Positions 1 to 10,907 of a DNA stretch of 40,902 nt are shown here, piece after piece. A program made the position numbers and the translations under genes. The stretch is from Candidatus Berkelbacteria bacterium Licking1014_7 (GTDB lineage Bacteria > Patescibacteriota > UBA1384 > GWA2-35-9 > CG2-30-39-44). The stretch is taken from contig VMGK01000011.1 of the NCBI GenBank assembly GCA_007376535.1, forward strand, positions 1-40,902. The letters are read 5' to 3'. The first letter of the stretch is position 1. Each line of letters opens with the position of its first letter. Below the pieces are notes generated by a model. The model ran no database searches and was not told where the DNA came from. It saw only the letters and a list, made by a program, of their open reading frames with translations.

Positions 1-2
1 TC

Positions 3-425
3 CGTTATGAAGATGGAAAACTCGGCGACCAGATGTATCTTAATGACTGGCCAAGTAGATTTAATGGTGTGCATATCCTTCAGCATAAAGGCGGCGGAAT
101 GGCGCCATGGAATATAAAAAATTATATTCTTTCTCAAAATGGCGGCAAGGTGTTTATTGATGACCAGCCACTGATTTTTTATCATTTCCATGCTCTGAAA
201 TTTTTTTCTCAATATGATTTTGAACTTTCTTCGGGTTACAATTTCAGTTTCAGCCAGCAGGAAAAATTATTAGTCTATAAACCATATTTAGAAGCAATCA
301 GGCGAGTCATGATTCAAGTTAATAAAATTGACCCTAATTTTTATTTTGGATTTTCCAAGAAAACATTGAAGTATAGAATGATGAATAAAATTTTGGCAAC
401 TAAAAGCTTTTTATGGCGAAAATGA
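3..425 (+). CDS. C-terminal part of a glycosyltransferase / nucleotide-diphospho-sugar transferase-like protein (5' end outside the window)
   Basis: Frame is open to the window edge (RYEDGKLGDQMYLNDWPSRFNGVHILQHKGGGMAPWN...); motif style and polysaccharide-locus context. Confidence 0.5.
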   Translation, partial: RYEDGKLGDQMYLNDWPSRFNGVHILQHKGGGMAPWNIKNYILSQNGGKVFIDDQPLIFYHFHALKFFSQYDFELSSGYNFSFSQQEKLLVYKPYLEAIRRVMIQVNKIDPNFYFGFSKKTLKYRMMNKILATKSFLWRK

Positions 426-2251
426 TAATCAAAAAATGGTGGAAAAACAACCTTTTTATAATCAGCTTCCTCACGGCTAGTTTTATTTTTTTATTAGTTA
501 TCAATAACTGGTTTTGGCCAACTCCCGATGAATATTTATATGCATCAGTAGCGCGTTCGATCATAGCCGGTATTAAAGGAGAAATCTGTCTTTCTTGTTT
601 TAACACCGAGCATACCTATCTAGTTTCCGCGATGGTGGCTATTTATCAATGGCTTTTAGGGCTAGGCGATATTGAACTGATAGCCAGTCGTATACCGATA
701 ATCTTTTTTTCTTTGGGGACTATCTACATCCTTTGGTTAATATCTGGAAAAATTATTGAGAAAAAGGAAGAACGAAGTTGGTTTTTGTGGCTGCTACTTT
801 TAATCCCCGGTTATTTTGTTTTATCGGTCAGATTTCTTTTGGACGTTCCTTTAACTTTTGGCTTCGCGCTTTTAATCTATTTATTAATTATCCGGGCGCG
901 GGCAATCTGGATTGGATTAGGGCTTGCTCTTATTTTGTTGATTAAGGACTACGGGTTTTTTCTGGCCGCCCCTTTGATTATTATCAGTTTCATCCTTGAT
1001 GCCTTTGAGGCACGACAATCTACAATATTAAAAAACATAGTCAATTTTGTAATCCAAATATTGATTGTTTTTCTTCCTTCGTTTTTTGTAATCGTTATTT
1101 TTTTGGCTTTTAATTTTTTGCCCTATCCGAGACTGTTAGAAACCGGGCTGATTGAATATCTTGGCGATGGATATATTGTGTTTGTCAAGGTAATTTCATG
1201 GTTGACGAGCAAAATCGCTCCCTTTATTAATCCTTCAGACGGAATTTCCTATGCACAAGCATTGGTCCAGAAAGCCAGACAATTAGAGTTTTCTGGTAAA
1301 TTCCCCACCACTATTTTTGATTCACCCCTCACCCCGGAAATTAGCGCGGGATTTTTTAAAAAAATATGGTTAATTTATCAATATAATTTTTCCGAACAAG
1401 ACGTAATGATATTTGCTTGGCCGCTTTTTTTCACAGGTTTAATTTTAAGAATAAAAGCAATAATTAAAAGCGGTAAAGCTTGGCTTTCAAAACGAAACGA
1501 TATTTTGTTTCTCGTTTTGGTCCTTATCTTCTTCTATGTTAACTGGCATGAAGCTCTCAATATTCACGGATTTCGTTTAACCGTACCCATTACTTTAGCT
1601 TTGGTGTATTTTAGCTACTGTGGTCTTAAAGAAATTTTAGCAGGAGGTAACCACAAAGCTAGGATAATTTTTATTTTTTCCTCAGTAATCTTTTTAAGTT
1701 TATATATGGCTTTTGTCTTTCAAATAAGAGAGTATGGCAGCCTAATTTCCGCTCAATCAATGGTTGGTTGGTTATTGCATTATAAATTACTGATTTTTTT
1801 AATTCTTTTTTCAAGCGGATTTTTATTCCTTTGGCTTTATCCTATTTTGTCCTGGAAACGAAAAAAATTACTTCTATTAATCGGATTGCTATTTTTCTTT
1901 GTCCTTAAATTTTTTCCATTTTATCTTGAATCTAAAGCCGCTAACAAACAATATGATTTTGATTATGGTTTACCAGAAGCTGTTCCATATCTCGAGCAGA
2001 TAAAGCAGCAAGATGTTAACATAGCAGCTAATGCCAATCCCTATATGATGGATTATTATGCCAAAACCTTGAACCTTCCCAATGAAGGAAGTGCCCCTGT
2101 GATGAGAGATTTAAAAAGGTTTAATAGATATATTTTTTATTGGTATCGGTCAACATACCCTCGACTTGATATTAGTTTTTTAGTCGCGCATAAAATAAAC
2201 TATATTTTTTTTGTTAATCGGGAAATTGGAGATCAATCTTATCAAGAATAG
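413..2251 (+). CDS. Polytopic membrane glycosyltransferase, GT39/PMT-like
   Basis: 612 aa, many TM segments, N-terminal NNWFWPTPDEYLYASVARSI resembles the GT39 first-loop acidic motif region. Confidence 0.65.
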   Translation: MAKMIIKKWWKNNLFIISFLTASFIFLLVINNWFWPTPDEYLYASVARSIIAGIKGEICLSCFNTEHTYLVSAMVAIYQWLLGLGDIELIASRIPIIFFSLGTIYILWLISGKIIEKKEERSWFLWLLLLIPGYFVLSVRFLLDVPLTFGFALLIYLLIIRARAIWIGLGLALILLIKDYGFFLAAPLIIISFILDAFEARQSTILKNIVNFVIQILIVFLPSFFVIVIFLAFNFLPYPRLLETGLIEYLGDGYIVFVKVISWLTSKIAPFINPSDGISYAQALVQKARQLEFSGKFPTTIFDSPLTPEISAGFFKKIWLIYQYNFSEQDVMIFAWPLFFTGLILRIKAIIKSGKAWLSKRNDILFLVLVLIFFYVNWHEALNIHGFRLTVPITLALVYFSYCGLKEILAGGNHKARIIFIFSSVIFLSLYMAFVFQIREYGSLISAQSMVGWLLHYKLLIFLILFSSGFLFLWLYPILSWKRKKLLLLIGLLFFFVLKFFPFYLESKAANKQYDFDYGLPEAVPYLEQIKQQDVNIAANANPYMMDYYAKTLNLPNEGSAPVMRDLKRFNRYIFYWYRSTYPRLDISFLVAHKINYIFFVNREIGDQSYQE

Positions 2252-2377
2252 TAATTTTAAAAAATTGATCGTGTTGATGAAAAATATTTAATATTGATGA
2301 GAAAAAGTTATAATAAAAGCAATCACCGGCTTCAATGGTGAATTTATCGAATTAATATATAAGAGAGGATTATTGAA

Positions 2378-3805
2378 ATGAATATGAAAATTACTGATCG
2401 GAAAAAAATTGTTGTAGAACTTATAAATAACATGGCATCAAGCCGAAATTCTTGGATTAGGAAAAATAGGTATTATTATACAGAGCTTACTAAGTTTTTA
2501 AAATATAATATTCCCGAAGGTTCTGAAGTGTTGGAGATCGGTTGTGGAACCGGCGAGATTTTAGCCAGCCTAAAACCAAAAAGAGGCGTTGGTATCGACA
2601 TCTCTGCGAAAATGATCGAGATTGCCAAAAAGCAATACCAAAATTTGGAATTCGAGGTGATGGACGCTGAAAAACTCAAGCTGAATGGTGAATTTGATTA
2701 TGTTATTATCTCAGATACGATCGGCTATTTTGAGGATGTTCAAAAAGTATTTCATGCTTTAAAAAATGTTACTTACCGATCGACGCGGGTTGTAATTACC
2801 TACCAAAACTTTCTGTGGATGCCAGTCCTTGGGTTAGCAGAGCTATTAAGGTTCAAGATGCCCTCTAAAAAACTTAATTGGCTGAATCTCGACGATATTG
2901 TTAATTTATTAGAAATTGAAGGATATGAAATGGTTAAGCAAGGCAATCGGTTTATTTTCCCATTTTATATTCCTATAATCTCTTTACTATTAAACCGTTA
3001 TATCGGCAATCTTCCATTGATCAACCATCTGGGCCTGATTGGGTATGTGGTTGCGCGTCCGACAGGCAAAGTGAAAAAAAAAGATTATTCGGTTAGCGTT
3101 ATTGTACCCGCGAGGAATGAAAAGGGAAATATTGAAAATATTGTTAAGAGAGCCCCCCGAATAGGCAATTCCACAGAAATTATTTTTATTGAAGGACACT
3201 CAGGCGACGGTACGCTTGAAGAAATTAAAAGAGTTTGCCAAACTTACAGGAGCGATAAAAAGTTATTGTATGCAATTCAAACCGGCAAAGGCAAAGGCGA
3301 CGCCGTTAGAAAAGGATTTGATCTAGCATCTGGGGAAATATTAATGATCCTAGACGCCGATTTAACCGTTCCGCCAGAAGATTTACCAAAGTTTTATTCC
3401 GCTTTAGTATCCGATAAAGCGGAACTAGTCAATGGTTCGAGGTTGGTATATCCAATGGAAAGAGAAGCAATGCAAACTCTAAACATACTCGGCAACCGTT
3501 TTTTTTCGATAATGTTCACTTGGTTGCTTGGACAGAAGATTAAAGACACGCTTTGTGGGACTAAGGTTATGTTTAAAGACGACTATATAAAAATCGCTCA
3601 TAACCGGTGTTTCTTTGGTAATTTTGATCCGTTTGGAGATTTTGATTTGATTTTCGGCGCCGCCAAGCTTAACTTGAAGATTAAAGATATTCCCATTCGT
3701 TACAGAGCTCGTCAATATGGAGATACCAATATTTCTCGGTTTAAGCATGGGTGGCTTTTGTTAAAAATGGTATTATTTGCAATGAATAAAATTAAATTTA
3801 TTTAG
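2378..3805 (+). CDS. Fusion: class I SAM methyltransferase (N-term) + GT2 family glycosyltransferase (C-term)
   Basis: VLEIGCGTGEIL SAM-binding motif, then VSVIVPARNEKGNIENIV ... ILDADLTVPPEDL of GT2; SD-like agagagg upstream. Confidence 0.85.
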   Translation: MNMKITDRKKIVVELINNMASSRNSWIRKNRYYYTELTKFLKYNIPEGSEVLEIGCGTGEILASLKPKRGVGIDISAKMIEIAKKQYQNLEFEVMDAEKLKLNGEFDYVIISDTIGYFEDVQKVFHALKNVTYRSTRVVITYQNFLWMPVLGLAELLRFKMPSKKLNWLNLDDIVNLLEIEGYEMVKQGNRFIFPFYIPIISLLLNRYIGNLPLINHLGLIGYVVARPTGKVKKKDYSVSVIVPARNEKGNIENIVKRAPRIGNSTEIIFIEGHSGDGTLEEIKRVCQTYRSDKKLLYAIQTGKGKGDAVRKGFDLASGEILMILDADLTVPPEDLPKFYSALVSDKAELVNGSRLVYPMEREAMQTLNILGNRFFSIMFTWLLGQKIKDTLCGTKVMFKDDYIKIAHNRCFFGNFDPFGDFDLIFGAAKLNLKIKDIPIRYRARQYGDTNISRFKHGWLLLKMVLFAMNKIKFI

Positions 3806-3813
3806 AGATATAT

Positions 3814-4176
3814 ATGATTTATAAAATTTTGTTGCTCGTCGCTATTCTTTTCAATGTTATTGCTCAGGTAGTGCTTAAAATATTTGCAAGAGGTACCCAC
3901 TCGGCTGGTTCTGGACTCGACATAGCCACTAAACTAAAAGTATTCTTGACTAACCCGCTTTTCTGGATCACACTTGTTTTTTATGGACTAAGCTTTGTAT
4001 TATACACAGTAGCTCTGTCGAAAATTGAGCTTAGTCGGGCTTATCCGGTCAGTAGTATCGGAGCGATAGTATTAATTTTGATAATCTCAGCTTTGTTTCT
4101 CGGTGAATCCTTAAATATTTACAAGGTGGCGGGAATAGTATTATGTCTAATTGGAATTGTTGTAATATTTCGTTAA
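3814..4176 (+). CDS. SMR/EamA-type 4-TM transporter, possible lipid-linked sugar flippase (ArnE/F-like)
   Basis: 120 aa, four hydrophobic segments, ELSRAYPVSSIGAIVLILISALFLGE typical of the EmrE/SMR fold. Confidence 0.7.
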   Translation: MIYKILLLVAILFNVIAQVVLKIFARGTHSAGSGLDIATKLKVFLTNPLFWITLVFYGLSFVLYTVALSKIELSRAYPVSSIGAIVLILIISALFLGESLNIYKVAGIVLCLIGIVVIFR

Positions 4177-4178
4177 AT

Positions 4179-4904
4179 ATGTCAGATATTCTATCGCAGC
4201 ATCGTAAAATTTGGAATACCAAAAAAATTCTCAGGGTAATTTATACCCGTTGGTATAATAAAATTATAAACGATCTCAATAAGGATGGCAGATTGACAGT
4301 CGAAATCGGCGCTGGCGGAGGAAATTTTAAGGATTTTTATCCCCAGGCAATTGCTTCTGATATAGATGACCATCCTTGGTTGGATATGGTTTTTGATGCG
4401 CATTCTATGCCGTTTGAAAATGATTCAGTCTCTAACTTAGTAACGATAGACACGCTTCACCATCTCCAGAATCCAATAAAGTTTTTGCAAGAATCATTTA
4501 GAATACTGAAGAAGGGTGGTAGAGTGATTATGGTAGAACCGTTCCCCTCGCCTTTTTCTTTGCTGGTTTATCGGCGTTTTCATAAAGAACCTTTTTTAAT
4601 GGATGCTGACTATTACAAAACATTACATAGTAAAGAAAAATATCCTTGGGAATCAAACCAAGCCATACCTTACTTGATATTTTTTAAAGATAAATACAAA
4701 TGGGAAAAATTGATGGGCAAAAAGTTCAAAATTGTTAAAAAAGAAAAAATGAGTTTTTTGCTGTACCCTCTTTCTGGCGGGTTTGAGCATAAATCATTAA
4801 TTCTTTATATATTTATTCCAGTATTTCAATTAATAGAATGCTGTCTTTACCCCCTGAAATCTTTAATGGCATTTCGTTGTTATATAGTTTTAGAAAAATG
4901 TTAA
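4179..4904 (+). CDS. Class I SAM-dependent methyltransferase
   Basis: LTVEIGAGGGNF, DAHSMPFENDSVSNLVTIDTLHHLQNP, ILKKGGRVIMVEP; the ATG at 4179 avoids overlap with the upstream gene. Confidence 0.75.
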   Translation: MSDILSQHRKIWNTKKILRVIYTRWYNKIINDLNKDGRLTVEIGAGGGNFKDFYPQAIASDIDDHPWLDMVFDAHSMPFENDSVSNLVTIDTLHHLQNPIKFLQESFRILKKGGRVIMVEPFPSPFSLLVYRRFHKEPFLMDADYYKTLHSKEKYPWESNQAIPYLIFFKDKYKWEKLMGKKFKIVKKEKMSFLLYPLSGGFEHKSLILYIFIPVFQLIECCLYPLKSLMAFRCYIVLEKC

Positions 4905-6511
4905 AAAAACTTTATTTCCAATTAGGGAGAGTGAAACCACGATGGTATTTTTTAGCGATATTGACAGCACCCCTCATTTTAATAATATTTTCATTATATA
5001 TTAAAAAGAGTAGCGGACCCCACTGGTTGGGTGGTAATTCCGATCCAAGCTATGCGTATTTACTAAACGGTTTAAACGCAATTCAGTTAAAGGATATTGG
5101 GCATTTTGATCATCCGGGCACTCCCGTTCAAGTGTTAAGTGGTGCTATTGCTCGCAGTTTAAGTTTTATCCGTCATCTTAGCGATAAAGATTTTGTCTCG
5201 CATGTTTTAGCCGATCCTGAATACTATTTGAATGCGATCAATTATGTTTTTTTAATAGCAATTTGCGTTCTTCTGGTAGTAGTCGGTTGGTGTATTTATA
5301 AAAAAACGAAAAGTGTTATGCTATCGCTTTTGACTCAATCGGGCGTTTTTTTCTCCTCGGTTACTTTTGGCTATCTTAATGCTATTGCTCCTGAACCACT
5401 CTTAATTTTTAGCGACCTACTGATTACTTTGATAGTTGTTAAGCTAGTTTTTGATAAAAAACCTAACTGGAACAAATACGGTTTAGAATTTGCTCTGGTT
5501 GCAGGTTTTGGCATAGCCACAAAAATTACTTTTTTACCGTTGCTGATATTACCATTGGTAGTCTTGCCTAAAATTAAAGATAAAATTTTGTTTATGATCG
5601 GACTGATTCTGGCATTTATCTTTTTTACCCTTCCAATTAGGCATCATTATAGGGAATTTTTTGACTGGGTTTATAGACTCTTTTTCAATTCAGGTATCTA
5701 CGGCACAGGACCGGCTACGGTTGTGGATCTATCGGCCTACTTGGGCAACATCAAAATGCTATTGATTACTATCTATCCTTTTTTTGGCTTGTTACTATTA
5801 GATAGTCTAATTTTACTCGCTGTTATATTAGTAAAAAGAAAAAATAGTGAAAAAACTTTCCCCATCCAGACCAAAATACTTTTAGGGCTGACACTTTCGA
5901 TTATCGTAGGCATTTTAGAGGTTGCAAAGCATCCGGGTCAGCATTATTTCATACCTTTTATTGGGACTGCGGGCTTACTTGTCTTTTTATTTATTCAAAA
6001 CCTGCCAGCAATTAAAAAAATAAATAGTGGATTTTATTCTGTATTTGTCGTAATGTTAATAATTTCAATAATCGGTTCATTGGTCTCAACCTTACATCAA
6101 ACAAGATTTGCGTCATTGTCCTTAATTAGTCAAAAAAACAAAATTGCCTCTGTCAATCAACTAAGGGATGGTAGATATAAGGATTTTATCAAGGTTGATT
6201 ATTATCGTTCGTCTTCTGTGGCGTCGGCTTTAGAGTTTGGCAATATGTTTTCGTCGAATATCAATGCCCCAGAGCTGAAAAAACTTTATCCAACAGCGTA
6301 TAATTTTAACATCTGGAGACAGAAATATTATTTTTGGGGAGATGAGATAACATTTGACGATCTGCTCGCAAAATCAAAAGGGGCGATTATCTTCCAGGGT
6401 CCACCTTTTGAAGGGGGTTATTATAAAGATAATCCAGAATATCGTCCGAAAGTTCCGCTTATTGATAAGATTAATGGAGATATAGAAACTATTTATCAGT
6501 ACTCAAATTAA
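4898..6511 (+). CDS. Polytopic membrane protein, GT39-like glycosyltransferase
   Basis: Multiple TM segments, [15 protein letters not shown]; the ATG at 4898 overlaps the upstream stop (atgttaa). Confidence 0.55.
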   Translation: MLKKLYFQLGRVKPRWYFLAILTAPLILIIFSLYIKKSSGPHWLGGNSDPSYAYLLNGLNAIQLKDIGHFDHPGTPVQVLSGAIARSLSFIRHLSDKDFVSHVLADPEYYLNAINYVFLIAICVLLVVVGWCIYKKTKSVMLSLLTQSGVFFSSVTFGYLNAIAPEPLLIFSDLLITLIVVKLVFDKKPNWNKYGLEFALVAGFGIATKITFLPLLILPLVVLPKIKDKILFMIGLILAFIFFTLPIRHHYREFFDWVYRLFFNSGIYGTGPATVVDLSAYLGNIKMLLITIYPFFGLLLLDSLILLAVILVKRKNSEKTFPIQTKILLGLTLSIIVGILEVAKHPGQHYFIPFIGTAGLLVFLFIQNLPAIKKINSGFYSVFVVMLIISIIGSLVSTLHQTRFASLSLISQKNKIASVNQLRDGRYKDFIKVDYYRSSSVASALEFGNMFSSNINAPELKKLYPTAYNFNIWRQKYYFWGDEITFDDLLAKSKGAIIFQGPPFEGGYYKDNPEYRPKVPLIDKINGDIETIYQYSN

Positions 6512-7601
6512 TGTCCAGCGGCTTTTTGTTAATGGCGGCGATTATTTTTTCTTGCTGTGATTTGATTAATTCTGGATAAATCGGAAGGGAAATAATTTTG
6601 GTAACAATTTCTTCGGTTGTCGGCAATTTTATGGCTGGCGGGCGGTAAATCGGCTGTAAATGAGCCGGAATAAGATAATGAATTTGAGTCATTATATTTT
6701 TTTTCGCTAATGCCGTCATCAATTTATCGCGGTTATTGGTTTGTATAACAAAAAGATGCCAAACGGGCTGTGCCCATGGTTGGACTTTTGGTAGCTTAAT
6801 GGTCGGAGATTTTATCAGTTCTAGATATTTCTGGGCGATTTTGATTCTTTTTTTATTCCACTCATCCAAGTATTTTAATTTTACTGATAATATCGCCGCC
6901 TGCAATTCATCAAGGCGACTATTCCGGCCAAGCAACACATGCTCATAACGATTTTTTTGCCCGCCATTTCTAAGCATTTTTATCTTGTCAGCGATTTTTT
7001 TATTATTGGTAATAACCGCTCCGCCGTCTCCCAAAGCCCCGAGATTTTTAGTCGGATAAAAACTAAAGCAAGCCGCGTCTCCCAGCGACCCGACTCTTTT
7101 TCCTTTGTAGCGGGCGCCGTGAGATTGGCAGGCGTCTTCTATAACAACCAATTTATGTTGTTTGGCAATTTTTAGAATCGGATCCATATCTGCCGGATGT
7201 CCATAAAGATGCACGGGAATAATTGCTTTAGTTTTTTCAGTAATTCTTTTTTCAATATCTTTTGGGTCAATAGTATAGGTTTTTTCGTCAATATCAGCAA
7301 AAACTGGTCTGGCGCCGGTCGCTGATATTCCAAGCGCGGTAAAGGTGGCGGTAAACGATGGGCAGATTACTTCGTCGCCTCTACCGATATCGAGCGCAAG
7401 AAGCGCCAAAGTAATAGCGTCAGTTCCGTTGCCAACACCAATACAATATTTTGTCTGGCAATACTTAGCAAACTCCTTTTCAAACTGTTCAACTTCCGAA
7501 CCCAAAATATACCATCCGCTATCAATAACTTTCTTGATAGTGGTAAGAATTTCTTGACGGATTTTTTTGTTTTGTTTGCCGGGATTAGATACTAATTGCA
7601 T
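6489..7601 (-). CDS. DegT/DnrJ/EryC1 aminotransferase (FdtB/QdtB-like sugar 3-aminotransferase)
   Basis: [43 protein letters not shown]-lysine region; beside an FdtA-like gene. Confidence 0.88.
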   Translation of the reverse strand: MQLVSNPGKQNKKIRQEILTTIKKVIDSGWYILGSEVEQFEKEFAKYCQTKYCIGVGNGTDAITLALLALDIGRGDEVICPSFTATFTALGISATGARPVFADIDEKTYTIDPKDIEKRITEKTKAIIPVHLYGHPADMDPILKIAKQHKLVVIEDACQSHGARYKGKRVGSLGDAACFSFYPTKNLGALGDGGAVITNNKKIADKIKMLRNGGQKNRYEHVLLGRNSRLDELQAAILSVKLKYLDEWNKKRIKIAQKYLELIKSPTIKLPKVQPWAQPVWHLFVIQTNNRDKLMTALAKKNIMTQIHYLIPAHLQPIYRPPAIKLPTTEEIVTKIISLPIYPELIKSQQEKIIAAINKKPLDINLSTDK

Positions 7602-8008
7602 GATAAAAGGTATTTTTTAAATTCGTTATAATCTCGCAAATAATCATTTTTGTTAAATAATTCAGATGCGAGAACAAGAAAGGTTGTGTTTGGCGCAAAA
7701 TCTTCCATACTATGCCAGATTTTAGACAGAATAATCACGCCTTCATTAGGTTTCGACAATAAAACTTCAGTTTTCTTTTGACCATTATCAAGTTTAATTA
7801 TCGCCGATCCAGATAAACAAAACAAAGCTAAGATAGTTTTTTTATGGGCATGAAAACCGCGTTTACCATTTTTTCTGGTATTTAAGATGTAAAAAATTCG
7901 CTTGATAGAGAAGGGAATGTGTTTTTTATATTCTCCAAATATCAGATCGCCTCTTTCATCACGGATAATAGGTAGTTTAATTTTTTGTGGTAGATGAGTG
8001 TTTTTCAT
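7592..8008 (-). CDS. dTDP-6-deoxy-hex-4-ulose 3,4-ketoisomerase (FdtA/QdtA, WxcM-like cupin)
   Basis: [28 protein letters not shown] motifs; adjacent to RmlA/RmlB/aminotransferase. Confidence 0.85.
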   Translation of the reverse strand: MKNTHLPQKIKLPIIRDERGDLIFGEYKKHIPFSIKRIFYILNTRKNGKRGFHAHKKTILALFCLSGSAIIKLDNGQKKTEVLLSKPNEGVIILSKIWHSMEDFAPNTTFLVLASELFNKNDYLRDYNEFKKYLLSCN

Positions 8009-8729
8009 GATAAGATTTTACAAAATTTGATGTTTCTAACAAACTTTCAATTGTCCCGGCGTCAAACCATTCTTTTTTCAGTTTTATGGCTCGTAATTTA
8101 CCTTCTTTAAGATAAAGATTATTGATATCTGTTATTTCATACTCACCGCGGGCTGAAGCTCTTTGACCGATACACTTCTTAAAACAAGTATTGTCATAAA
8201 CGTAAATACCCGTAATTGCCAAATTGCTTTTTGGTTTTTTGGGTTTTTCTGCCACTGAAATAACATTATTATTTTCATCAATTTCAGCGATACCAAATCT
8301 TTGAGGATCACCAACTTCTTTCAAAAAGATCATCGCCCCGTCTTTAAATTTTTTCAAATGAGTCGTTAAATCATCCCAAAAAATATTATCTCCAAGTATT
8401 AAGATACAATTTTCGGTTCCAATATAATCTTTGGCAATCCATAAACCATCAGCAATTCCCGAAGGTTTATTTTGGATTCCGTAAACAATTTGGATTTGTT
8501 TGCCATTTTTATCCTTAAAATCTTGTCCAGATCCCAAGAGATTGACAAAATCATTAATGTGGGGCGGATTAGTAATAATGATGATGCGATTAATTCCTGC
8601 CTTCACCATCGCTTCAATCGGGTAATAAATCATCGGTTTATTGTAAATTGGTAACAGGTGCTTGTTGGTAACTTTTGTAATTGGGTATAATCTTGTTCCA
8701 AACCCACCGGCTAAAATAATACCTTTCAT
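7977..8729 (-). CDS. rmlA: Glucose-1-phosphate thymidylyltransferase
   Basis: MKGIILAGGFGTRLYPITKVTNKHLLPIYNKPMIYYPIE; short (250 aa) form. Confidence 0.93.
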   Translation of the reverse strand: MKGIILAGGFGTRLYPITKVTNKHLLPIYNKPMIYYPIEAMVKAGINRIIIITNPPHINDFVNLLGSGQDFKDKNGKQIQIVYGIQNKPSGIADGLWIAKDYIGTENCILILGDNIFWDDLTTHLKKFKDGAMIFLKEVGDPQRFGIAEIDENNNVISVAEKPKKPKSNLAITGIYVYDNTCFKKCIGQRASARGEYEITDINNLYLKEGKLRAIKLKKEWFDAGTIESLLETSNFVKSYHEKHSSTTKN

Positions 8730-8734
8730 TTTTT

Positions 8735-9730
8735 TTAATTAAAATTATTTTTGACTAATTTTCGCCACCAGTGTTGATTTTTGCGATACCATTCTATGGT
8801 ACGAGAAATTCCATCCCCAAACGATACTTTTGGTTGCCATTTTAATTCTGTAGTGATCTTATTGTGATTAATGGCATAATGCATGTCATGACCAGGTCTG
8901 TCGGCGACAAAGGTTTTTAGCGACAAAGGTTTTTTTAACTGCCCCAAAATCGTATTGGCGATTTCTATTCCGTTTTTTTCCGCATCGCCCCCGATACAAT
9001 AGGTCTCGCCGACTTCGCCACGATGCAAAATTAAATCTATTGCCCGGCAATGATCTGCCACATATAAATAATCTCTCACCGCCCGCCCTCGTCCATAGAT
9101 TGGCAAGGGAATATTTTGCAGCGCATTGGTAATAAATAATGGAATTATTTTTTCAGGAAACTGATATGGACCATAATTATTTGAGCAATTTGAAATTGAC
9201 ACTGATAGTTGATATGTTTCAAAGTAAGCCCTTACCAAATGGTCAGAAGACGCTTTAGACGCAGAATAAGGTGACCTTGGGTTATAGCAAGTATTTTCAC
9301 AAAATTTAACCTTACAATTTAGTGGCAGTGCGCCAAAAACTTCATCTGTGGAAATATGATGAAACCGTTCTATATTTTCTTTTTTTGCCACATCTAATAA
9401 AATTTGCGTACCCACTATATTGGTTTTAATAAAGATAGCTGGTCCATTAATGGAGCGATCGACATGGGATTCAGCCGCAAAGTTGACGACCCAGTTGCAT
9501 CCGCAAATCGCCTCCTTTACAGTTTTATAGGCACAAATATCTCCTTTGATAAACTTATAACGTGGTTCATTTTTGAGTAGGGCAAGATTTGCGATATTGC
9601 CGGCATAAGTCAGTTTATCAAGATTGACAATTTGATAAGATGGGTATTTTTTTAACATATATAAAATAAAATTTGATCCAATAAATCCAGCGCCACCTGT
9701 AACTAAGATTTTTTTTGATTTTTTACTCAT
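8735..9730 (-). CDS. rmlB: dTDP-glucose 4,6-dehydratase
   Basis: ILVTGGAGFIGSNFI, FAAESHVDRSI, STDEVFG, YSASKASSDHLVRAY. Confidence 0.95.
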   Translation of the reverse strand: MSKKSKKILVTGGAGFIGSNFILYMLKKYPSYQIVNLDKLTYAGNIANLALLKNEPRYKFIKGDICAYKTVKEAICGCNWVVNFAAESHVDRSINGPAIFIKTNIVGTQILLDVAKKENIERFHHISTDEVFGALPLNCKVKFCENTCYNPRSPYSASKASSDHLVRAYFETYQLSVSISNCSNNYGPYQFPEKIIPLFITNALQNIPLPIYGRGRAVRDYLYVADHCRAIDLILHRGEVGETYCIGGDAEKNGIEIANTILGQLKKPLSLKTFVADRPGHDMHYAINHNKITTELKWQPKVSFGDGISRTIEWYRKNQHWWRKLVKNNFN

Positions 9731-10907
9731 GTAAAACTTCTTTAATATATTGCTCTAACAATTTGCCAACCCTAGAAATATCAAAAACATTTTTAATAAG
9801 TTTTTTTCCGTTATTACCCATTTCATTATTTAATTTATGATTTTTTAAGATAGATATCAATTTTTTTATGTAGATATCTTTATCGTGAGAGATTTCATAT
9901 CCGGCTTTATATTTATTTAAGAATGGAATAGAAGATTGATGGTTGGTGATAACTGGCGTACCCAGTGCCAATGACGCCAGGCAGGCTAGCGAAGTTTCTT
10001 CATAATGTCGGGGCATAAAGACAAAAATCTTGGCAATTTTATAAGCCGGGTAGTTATCTGTTTCATAAAGGGGACCGATGATTTTTACATACATTTTTAA
10101 TTTTAGATTTACGATCATATTTTGTAGAGTTTTAAGGTAATACCCATCATCTCTACCAATTATAAGCAATTGAGCATCAGGTATTAATTTGATTATTTCT
10201 GGCATTGATTTGATTAAGAAATCAATACCTTTAAGACGGTTAATTCTGCCTATGTAAAGTATAATATTTTTATATGATTTAATGTCATATTTTTTTCTGA
10301 ATAATCGGGTATTGATTTTAGATTGCTTGAAATATTTCAAATTGATTCCGAGTGGAAAAATTTTACATCTGGACTGATCTGCTTGATATTTACAGTATAA
10401 TTTTTTTTCATGTTCGGTTTGCCCTAATAAAAATGATGCGCCCGCAACCATTCTTTTTGTCCAAATTGCATCAATAACTTGTTTTATATATTTTTTTAAT
10501 CCATGAGGAATGGGGATAGATCCATAAGCGGCAAGGCAATACGGAATTTTATATTTTTGACAGAACCGAAACGCGATAATATTTTGATAATTTCTGAAAT
10601 CCGATAAAAATACAAAGTCAAATCTTTTAATATTCGCTTTGAGTGCTCTTGCAAAACCAATGGGAACAAAAATTTTATAATTCCATGCCAGCCAATTATT
10701 GATATTTTTAAACCGTTTGATTGTTATGTTCTGAATTGTTTCTGTTGCTTTAAAATTTCTTTTTTCGGACAGTGCGTCTGTGGTATAAAATTCTACTTTA
10801 TTTCCCGCTTTGGTTAAGTGTATAGCCAGGTCGTGATTGATTCTTGGAGGACCACCATATCCCCACGCAGGAAAGGCGTATGGGGCAATAAATAATATAT
10901 TTTTCAT
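9723..10907 (-). CDS. GT4 family glycosyltransferase
   Basis: YGGPPRINHDLA N-term, ILYIGRINRLKGIDFLIKSM, EETSLACLASLALGTPVI. Confidence 0.87.
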   Translation of the reverse strand: MKNILFIAPYAFPAWGYGGPPRINHDLAIHLTKAGNKVEFYTTDALSEKRNFKATETIQNITIKRFKNINNWLAWNYKIFVPIGFARALKANIKRFDFVFLSDFRNYQNIIAFRFCQKYKIPYCLAAYGSIPIPHGLKKYIKQVIDAIWTKRMVAGASFLLGQTEHEKKLYCKYQADQSRCKIFPLGINLKYFKQSKINTRLFRKKYDIKSYKNIILYIGRINRLKGIDFLIKSMPEIIKLIPDAQLLIIGRDDGYYLKTLQNMIVNLKLKMYVKIIGPLYETDNYPAYKIAKIFVFMPRHYEETSLACLASLALGTPVITNHQSSIPFLNKYKAGYEISHDKDIYIKKLISILKNHKLNNEMGNNGKKLIKNVFDISRVGKLLEQYIKEVLHE

